Assembly (NCBI GenBank): GCA_003024985.2
Contig: PXIH01S0026097.1
Origin: Euperipatoides rowelli
Lineage: Eukaryota; Onychophora; Udeonychophora; Euonychophora; Peripatopsidae
Length of the DNA: 15,132 bases
Direction: 5' to 3' (one strand)
This document shows, piece after piece, positions 10,030 to 15,132 of this stretch. Within the stretch, counting starts at the first letter, position 1, and each line of letters begins with the position of its first letter. Made by a program: the position numbers and the translations under genes. Below the pieces are notes generated by a model that saw nothing but the letters and a program-made list of their open reading frames with translations, was not told the DNA's origin and made no database searches.

Positions 10030-10197
10030 GTATTGATTACAACAAAGTAACAATTACTTGATTTACCTAAGGGTAGATTAGATGTATAATTACACATTTT
10101 TAAAAAGTAACTGATTACTCCTCAAATTACTAGAAAAGTATTCATTACAAGTAATTGGAATATTTTTACTGATTACTTTCCCATCACTGGTCATAAA

Positions 10198-10542
10198 TAT
10201 AGGTGAATTATTTACAACTGAATAAAATAATTTATAGTAAGCTTATACTGTTCATAGTTATGATAATAAATATAATAATAATAATGTGTCTGTTTTTTCA
10301 TAATTAAGTATTTTTTATCAAATTATTTAAAAACCCGGACAATTGTAATATTTAAAAAATCTCCTCACCCCAGATGTGTGTTTTTTTTTTACTGAAAAAG
10401 AAGACATGTTCATGGGAAAAAAAGATGTATAGTAACCCTAACAAACTTAATCTGAGTAGATGAGAGAATTGGTGTCATGTATGGGTGAAATGAACAAATA
10501 AAAAATTGTGCATAACATTTCAAGAGAAATTTATTAAATTGT
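10198..10542. other. Non-coding intron sequence
   Basis: AT-rich sequence right of the hAT target duplication with an ATA/ATAATAATA patch near 10261-10285. Nothing coding is supported. Confidence 0.45.
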
Positions 10543-10567
10543 AAAAAAAAAAAAAAAAAAAAAAAAA
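10543..10567. repeat. 25-nt poly-A run
   Basis: An uninterrupted run of A. No retroelement body with a clear 5' end could be identified to its left, so it may be a plain homopolymer. Confidence 0.85.
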
Positions 10568-11260
10568 CATTGTTATGAAAGGCATCTTTTGTATGACTCT
10601 GTAAGCTTTGTATTTTTGTTTTCCTGAAAAAAAAAATGCCTGGCATTTTTAATATAAACATACTCAGAATTAATTCTTATGACATTAGTTATAATTTTAC
10701 AGTATATATTCTCACAATTTTACATGTATGCCTAAATAGTAATTTTTATTAGATGAAAAAAAAAATAATCTCTCTTAATTCTCCATCAAAAATTAATAAA
10801 TTATTAATAAACTTAGCACTTTTTTTAAACTATGCCTGATCAGTACAAACATTAATATTGCATTGAATAAAGTAAACAATATACTATATTTCTTCCTACT
10901 AAGAACAGCCTAAACACTTTGAGGAATTAATTTGAACAAAAAAAAAGAACCAAGTAAAAGCAAGCCACAGCGAAAAATAATTCAAACATGTTACAACGTC
11001 AGCACGTTGATTATGAAAAACTAAAAGGCTATAAAAATAATATTTAAACACTTGCAAACTTAAGAGTTTGATATCCTGCTCAACGTGTTTTGTTTGTGTT
11101 TAACACTGGTTTGTTAGGAACCTATCCACATTAAGTGGGCAGCTTGTAATTTTATAGTGGAAACAGTAATACCATGTCCACCATTATTTTATTTTATAAA
11201 AAAAATTGTGATGGTTATTGAAAGGTAATTTTTATTATTTGTATTTATTATTAACTCACA
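10568..11260. other. Non-coding intron sequence
   Basis: AT-rich with short A-runs. It contains a small inverted word pair, CAACGT and ACGTTG, separated by CAGC near 10995-11010. No gene or bounded element is seen. Confidence 0.45.
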
Positions 11261-11493
11261 GAAGGACAAAAAAGTAGCACAATAATAAGGAGAAGCAGAG
11301 GAATAAGTAGAAAAATAAGAAGCAGATGAATAGGAAGCAGAAGAAGCAGAACAAGAAACAGAAGAATAAGAAACAGACAAAAAATAAATAAGAAGCAGAA
11401 CAAGAATAGAAGCAGAAGAACAAAAATTAGCACAATAACGAGAAGCAGAGGAATAAGTAGAAGAATAACAAGCAGAAGAAAAAGAAGCATAGT
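11261..11493. repeat. Purine-rich low-complexity tract with 150-bp internal duplication
   Basis: Nearly every triplet is a variant of GAA, GCA, ATA or AGA, giving a degenerate AGAAGCAGAAGAATAAG repeat. TAGCACAATAA followed by AGAAGCAGAGGAATAAGTAG occurs at about 11275 and again at about 11428, so the tract seems to have doubled. The long serine- or leucine-rich frames on the minus strand are by-products of this repeat. Confidence 0.8.
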
Positions 11494-11540
11494 ACTTAGA
11501 AATATAGACAAGCGTGAATGTATATTGTATAAGTCCTAAA

Positions 11541-11720
11541 GCCCTTGTCTAGGCATGGCTGTCTGACTTCCTTCCCTTGTATAGATATAATATCCCAAAT
11601 TCCTGGGTTGTCTAGGCTTGATTGTCTGACATTGCACCAAACCTTTCCCCACAGGCCTTGTGGACTGCCTATTGCCATTGCACAAAGGTATAGGTCGCAA
11701 AAGGCTCCCACAGTTGTTCT
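11541..11720. repeat. Unclassified GC-richer interspersed repeat fragment
   Basis: This segment is clearly more GC-rich than its flanks. TTGTCTAGGCATGGCTGTCT at 11545 recurs as TTGTCTAGGCTTGATTGTCT at 11608 (offset 63). It ends in a GTTCTGATTCTGATCT motif that resembles the simple tail of some LINE or SINE 3' ends. Open frames on both strands are not recognisable proteins. It may be a retroelement 3' fragment of unknown family. Confidence 0.45.
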
Positions 11721-12403
11721 GATTCTGATCTAATTTGTATTTCTTATTAATCTACTCAGTTAAATAAAGTAAGCATTATTTTAATATGTTAACCGTATAC
11801 AATTTTTAATAACTTCTTTTAAACAAAGCTGATTATTGTTTTCTCATAGCCTGCATTCCCAATTCAAGTTAAGAATGATCACTTATACATTTTAGGAACA
11901 CTTTAATTTGATATTGGGAAGCAAACAGTAATTTTTCTGAATCCATTTAACTAGTAAGCTTATTTTTTTTAAAAATATAATGTAAGGAATTGTAATTCGT
12001 CATTTTTAACACATTAGGGTTGTCGGTATTTGTTCAAAAATACAAGTTGATTGTCCAATCTCTAAATGTACCATCTGGCACAATTCTGTAATTTGAAAAT
12101 ATATTAGAATTATTTGAATCATGATCATGGCATCTAAGGAAATGTCCATCAGTTTTCATACTTTGAATAAATAGTGATGGCTAAGATGATTACCCGGATT
12201 CGTAATACAGAATTACTTAAAAAAAAAAAAAGTATGAGTTTGAACTAGTTCCAATCAATCAGCTGATCTATTTTCTGAAATGTTTCTTACATTACATTTA
12301 AGTGGATAGTTGAAGCATTCAAACTTTTGGTTGTCAAATATCTGCTTATCATTTGATGCTTTTGTCATTACAAAATCATTAAAATTGTATTTTTTTTTTT
12401 TAG
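11721..12403. other. Intron sequence up to the exon B acceptor
   Basis: AT-rich and non-coding. The final part holds the T-run and TAG acceptor that precede exon B. No other feature is supported. Confidence 0.5.
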
Positions 12404-12596
12404 ATTATTATGTTGCGATGAAATAGTCTTCAATTCAAATAGTGATGAAAATGATTCAGCTGATGACATTGGCATGCAAGCTTTCAGTACAAAAATTTTG
12501 GAGTTGATGGGCATTAAATTCTACACAGATGAGTTTTCAGACAATATCAATTCCAGATTTCATGGGACAACAGATTATTATTCTCCTGAATCTGAA
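12404..12596 (+). CDS. ATG2: ATG2-like internal exon B
   Basis: Internal coding exon of 193 nt. The acceptor is a run of T ending TAG (12401-12403) and the donor is GTAAGT starting at 12597. The first base completes a lysine codon with the AA that ends the exon at 4109. The 64 codons that follow are open and end on a codon boundary. The protein starts LLCCDEIVF, passes through an acidic low-complexity stretch (SNSDENDSADD) and then gives AFSTKILELMGIKFYTDEF. In ATG2 the same order is expected: a strand with a Cys-Asp-Glu core, a variable acidic linker, and a helix (K-x-L-x-L-x-G-I/V) followed by a strand with E at its end. Phase, order and strand all agree with exon A, so I treat them as consecutive exons of one transcript. 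The next exon (an I-G-x-C-x-G segment in relatives) was not clearly found and may lie to the right of the window. Confidence 0.78.
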
Positions 12597-13340
12597 GTAA
12601 GTTTTCAAAATGTATATTCATTCATTAAGTTGTCTAGCAGTGTTGTTTGAAGTGTTAATCACAATTTCAATTTTTAAACTTAATTAGACATTTCAACTAT
12701 AATTTAATGCTAAAAAAAGTAATGCTAGGACATCAAAAATCTCTGCTAAAGTTTTTTTCTTCTGGATTTAACGGTGCTAGAAGATCGCATAACAAATTGA
12801 ATGTGAAATCATCAATCAAGGTTAAAACTGTAGATAGTTTTAAATTGTCCTCGATTTTGTATTTACCAAGTAAAGTTTTAGTTGTTTGTGTAACTAAACC
12901 ATTTCATCTATTTTTTTTAGAATTCATTTAATTTTTTTTTACAATATCATCATCTTTGTCGCCAGTTTATTATGTACTTAAATTATTGCCGACTATGGAA
13001 AATGGCAATCACTTGTACAGCTAAAATTTCTATTTTTTCAAGAAAATAAAATGCAAATAATCCAGTTATAGGAAAAATGTTCTTAGCATAAAAATAATTA
13101 TTAATCCAGAACTTTTCTTTTTGCATATGTGCACAATTGTTTCATTGTGATGGAAATACACCACAAAAAGAAAATCAAGTCTTGAATTTTTTTCTATGTT
13201 TGCTTGGGGAAGTTGTTAAATACTAGGTTAAAGTTACTAGGAAATCGATAATTAGAACTATTTTTAAAACACAGATACTGTATCTAGTAAATTTATATTG
13301 AATGAATTTTATTATTTTTTATATAAAGTTTTGGAGCAAT
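12597..13340. other. Intron sequence after exon B
   Basis: Begins with the donor GTAAGT. A 74-codon plus-strand frame at 12707-12931 has no recognisable domain, no splice context and AT-rich composition, so it is not called a gene. Confidence 0.5.
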
Positions 13341-13367
13341 AATTCCAGATGATTATCATCTGGAATT
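13341..13367. repeat. Perfect 27-nt palindrome
   Basis: The arms AATTCCAGATGA and TCATCTGGAATT are exact reverse complements around TTA. It sits directly next to the minus-strand LINE relic, near where that element's downstream sequence would be. Confidence 0.85.
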
Positions 13368-13372
13368 CCATT

Positions 13373-13620
13373 TTAAACTTTTATCAGATTGTTTAACAGG
13401 ATTGGAAGTGCATGATTAGAATAGATGCTGATAGGCGTAAGTTCCAGAAAACCCATGAATTTGTGAGCTTTGTTAATAATTCTATCTTTATGTAGATTAA
13501 AACTAAATCTGCTTTTATAAACAATCCTCAGATGTCTAATGCTAGAAAAGAACTCCAATCTACACTATATCCACCTACAGTATAATTGTAGATCTGTATC
13601 GTTGTTATTCTATAGAAATT
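13373..13620 (-). pseudogene. Minus-strand LINE reverse-transcriptase fragment
   Basis: On the minus strand, 13373-13558 reads through FSFNLHKDRIINKAHKFMGF and then SIYSNHALPIL. This resembles the LINE reverse-transcriptase segment F-x-x-H-x-x-x-I-x-x-K-A-x-x-x-L/M-G-F followed by L-Y-x-x-x-V-L-P-x-L-E-Y. The expected D-L-G-V motif upstream is degraded. A different frame just upstream (about 13559-13620) gives YTVGGYSVDW, which fits the preceding Y-x-L-x-G region, so a frameshift lies between them. It is short, broken and in the opposite orientation to the relic at 5740. Assignment to a LINE clade is not possible. Confidence 0.55.
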
Positions 13621-14192
13621 CAAGGTATAATGTTTATCAAGATTTATCAAGTATATTCTGATTGAAGTGTATCCTCAATTGTTTAAGAGCACCTTTTGTC
13701 TGTGTAACATTACAGACTTTGCTTTTAATGTTATCTTTCTCTGGATCTTATGTTAATATCAGGTTGAATGAATTCTCAAGTATCCATTATTTTTTATGAG
13801 GGACAAATTTCTAATAATTAAATATATTTTGTGTATTAAAATTGAGTAGCTTTTTTTTATTTTAGATGTTTGTCATATACAGGATATTAAGATTGGTGAG
13901 AATGTTTAATGTGCACTTTGTAAACAAGACTATTGAGGACATTCTTTTTAGATCACATTCAAAATCTTTTTTCATGTTGTAGTTTTAAAAAAAAACTATT
14001 GTTACTTTTCTATTTGCACTATTTTAGAAATGGTAGAAAAAAAGTATAAATCTCCTTGAGAATTTGTTCTTACCGCATATGTATCTCTATGAACTCTTAT
14101 CCCTGAGTAAATGTAAATAACAGTTTATGAAAGGTTTAATATGTGAGTACTTATCAAATCCCCAATCATAGATAGCTAACAAAAAGTTTTGT
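13621..14192. other. Non-coding sequence, probable intron
   Basis: AT-rich with no supported gene. It contains a weak acceptor-donor pair around a 13-nt stretch (13883-13895) that is discussed as a possible microexon but not called. Confidence 0.4.
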
Positions 14193-14221
14193 TTATTATT
14201 ATTATTATTATTATTATTATA
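14193..14221. repeat. (TTA)n microsatellite
   Basis: About nine uninterrupted TTA units. Confidence 0.95.
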
Positions 14222-14917
14222 CTAGAGCAAAAACCTGTCATTTTTTTAAAAAATGACCCACAAAAACAGTCTTCATTTTAACTTCAATTCTAAGCTTGTA
14301 CTATTGTTTCTTCAAAAAGGGGGAAAAAGAGGTTGAATATATCTCAAATATGTACTGAACATTTTATTTTGATCTGACATTGTGATTTGTAGTGAGACTT
14401 TCAATACTTCATTCATGATGTTCTTTGAAAGACAAACTTTGATTGGCTAATGATGATGTATTGTGATATTGCATCATACACAGATCTAAAGACGGAAAAT
14501 GAAAATTATTTTATTAGATATAAAAATAATCTCGGTAATTTATTTGTATGTATAAATAATCGAAGTAAACATAGAATGGCTACTATTTTTTTTTTTATTG
14601 TCATCTTTGTATACAGTATGTACTAATAAACTGTGTAAATCATGGAGTGGAGGCTGTGGAGCCATTACAGGTAACCCTTACTTAACACCCGGTGAACACA
14701 AATTCATTATAACATGTTTAAATTTTATTGATACAAATTAGCTTAAATTAGCATTATATACATTTACAGTAACACACAGCGAAACAACCGCTAGGTAGAA
14801 TAACACTTTCATGTTACAAAATAATATCAATACTTTTTTTAAAAAAAATCTATTTTGTTTAAAAAATTATTTGTTAATCATCCAACTTTAATGCTGTAAT
14901 ATTTTTATAGCTCAAGA
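14222..14917. other. Non-coding sequence, probable intron
   Basis: AT-rich sequence with poly-T and poly-A runs (for example near 14586-14598). No exon or bounded repeat was recognised. Confidence 0.4.
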
Positions 14918-14990
14918 TGTCTCGGTGGAGCGGTTGTCAAGAAGGCAGATTGCCAACCAAGACGTGAGTTCGAATCTCACTTAGGGCAGG
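14918..14990 (+). mobile_element. tRNA-derived SINE head
   Basis: GTGAG-TTCGAAT-CTCAC (14964-14980) is a perfect five-base-pair T-arm with a seven-base loop and holds a good pol III B box. TGGAGCGGTTG (about 14926-14936) is an A-box-like word at the right distance upstream. The anticodon-arm region (CAGATTGCCAACC) does not pair well and the acceptor ends do not match, so this is not a functional tRNA gene. It is followed by an unrelated A/T-rich body, as in SINEs. Its transcription by pol III is inferred only. Confidence 0.7.
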
Positions 14991-15037
14991 GAATCATGTA
15001 ACGTTTTAACGAAAATAAAATTCTGTTTTTTTTTTTT

Positions 15038-15132
15038 AAATCAGCTCTCTATTGTTAACCTCAAGCTCAGTATTTATTATTTATTATAACAATAGAAAAT
15101 CAGCTCTCTATTGTTAACCTCAAGCTCAGTAT
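15038..15132. repeat. 59-bp tandem repeat, cut by the window end
   Basis: AAATCAGCTCTCTATTGTTA followed by ACCTCAAGCTCAGTAT starts at 15038 and again, identically, at 15097. The second copy runs to the last base. Inverted AACAATAG and CTATTGTT words flank each unit junction. It lies right after the SINE head and a T-run, so it may be the SINE's tail or an adjacent minisatellite. Confidence 0.85.

Larger units (their letters stand above)
7867..10189. mobile_element. 2.3-kb hAT-type transposon, decayed or non-autonomous
   Basis: The element begins CAGTGTTGAGAAAAGTA and its other end, read in reverse complement, begins CAGTGATGGGAAAGTA. The host octamer GTCATAAA is present exactly at 7859-7866 and 10190-10197. 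An 8-bp duplication and CAGTGNTG termini indicate the hAT superfamily. Both ends continue about 150 bp inward as loosely inverted sequence rich in AATTACTTTT/AAAAGTAATC words. The length of 2323 bp is near that of small autonomous hAT elements, but no frame of transposase length survives and I recognise no hAT dimerisation or catalytic motif. It is therefore a non-autonomous derivative or a decayed copy. Confidence 0.9.
4110..12403 (+). other. Large ATG2 intron (about 8.3 kb)
   Basis: The sequence between the two phase-compatible exons starts GTGAGT and ends in a T-run plus TAG. Both flanking exons stay in frame when it is removed. It holds most of the mobile-element material described here: a hAT miniature element, a LINE relic, a 2.3-kb hAT element and low-complexity tracts. 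An intermediate exon that would extend the ATG2 alignment was not seen, but a short one could be missed by eye. Confidence 0.7.

Noticed and set aside
10410-10661. 83-codon minus-strand frame with a run of Phe
   Set aside because: The Phe run is the poly-A homopolymer read on the other strand.
11251-11511. Leucine-rich 86-codon minus-strand frame
   Set aside because: It is the translation of the degenerate purine tract and contains only low-complexity residues.
11496-11733. Opposed reading frames on both strands
   Set aside because: Both lie in a repeat fragment with an internal duplication, overlap each other and resemble no protein I know.
12707-12931. 74-codon plus-strand frame after exon B
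   Set aside because: No splice context, no domain and AT-rich composition. It does not continue the ATG2 alignment.
14193-14221. Possible CRISPR-like or regulatory array
   Set aside because: It is a plain trinucleotide microsatellite, and the window is eukaryotic with no CRISPR repeats.
14918-14990. Functional tRNA gene
   Set aside because: The T-arm is perfect but the acceptor and anticodon stems do not pair, so a SINE head fits better.

Overview
This window looks like an AT-rich invertebrate nuclear genome. The only recognisable host coding sequence is two short exons with good GT/AG splice sites. Everything else looks like intron and decayed transposable elements. There are no operons, ribosome binding sites or bacterial-style genes. 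I cannot name the species. The low GC, long introns, abundant hAT and pogo miniature elements, LINE relics and a tRNA-derived SINE would fit a mollusc, cnidarian or similar animal.

The two exons (4007-4109 and 12404-12596, plus strand) join in frame across an intron of about 8.3 kb. Together they encode a stretch that resembles the N-terminal part of ATG2, the lipid-transfer protein of autophagy. The gene therefore appears to run left to right through the whole window, with its start before base 1 and most of its body after base 15132. One doubtful 13-nt microexon candidate lies at 13883-13895.

The introns hold several insertions. From left to right these are: a hAT-like end pair (about 1083-1614); a palindrome followed by a 21-bp tandem duplication (2786-2854); a 479-bp pogo/Tigger-like miniature element with TA target duplications (3159-3637); a GC-rich hairpin and C-rich tract (4560-4692); and a 413-bp hAT miniature element with an 8-bp target duplication (4833-5245). 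These are followed by a frameshifted LINE reverse-transcriptase C-terminus (5740-6164) and a 2.3-kb hAT-type element with an 8-bp target duplication and no intact transposase (7867-10189). Next come a 25-nt poly-A run, a purine-rich low-complexity tract (11261-11493) and an unclassified GC-richer repeat (11541-11720). After the second exon there are a 27-nt perfect palindrome (13341-13367), a minus-strand LINE relic (13373-13620), a TTA microsatellite (14193-14221), a tRNA-derived SINE head (about 14918-14990) and a 59-bp tandem repeat running off the right edge.

I found no convincing undescribed multi-gene system. The most useful results are the base-precise transposon boundaries and the placement of the ATG2 exons. 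Most long reading frames in the window are chance frames through AT-rich or repetitive sequence.
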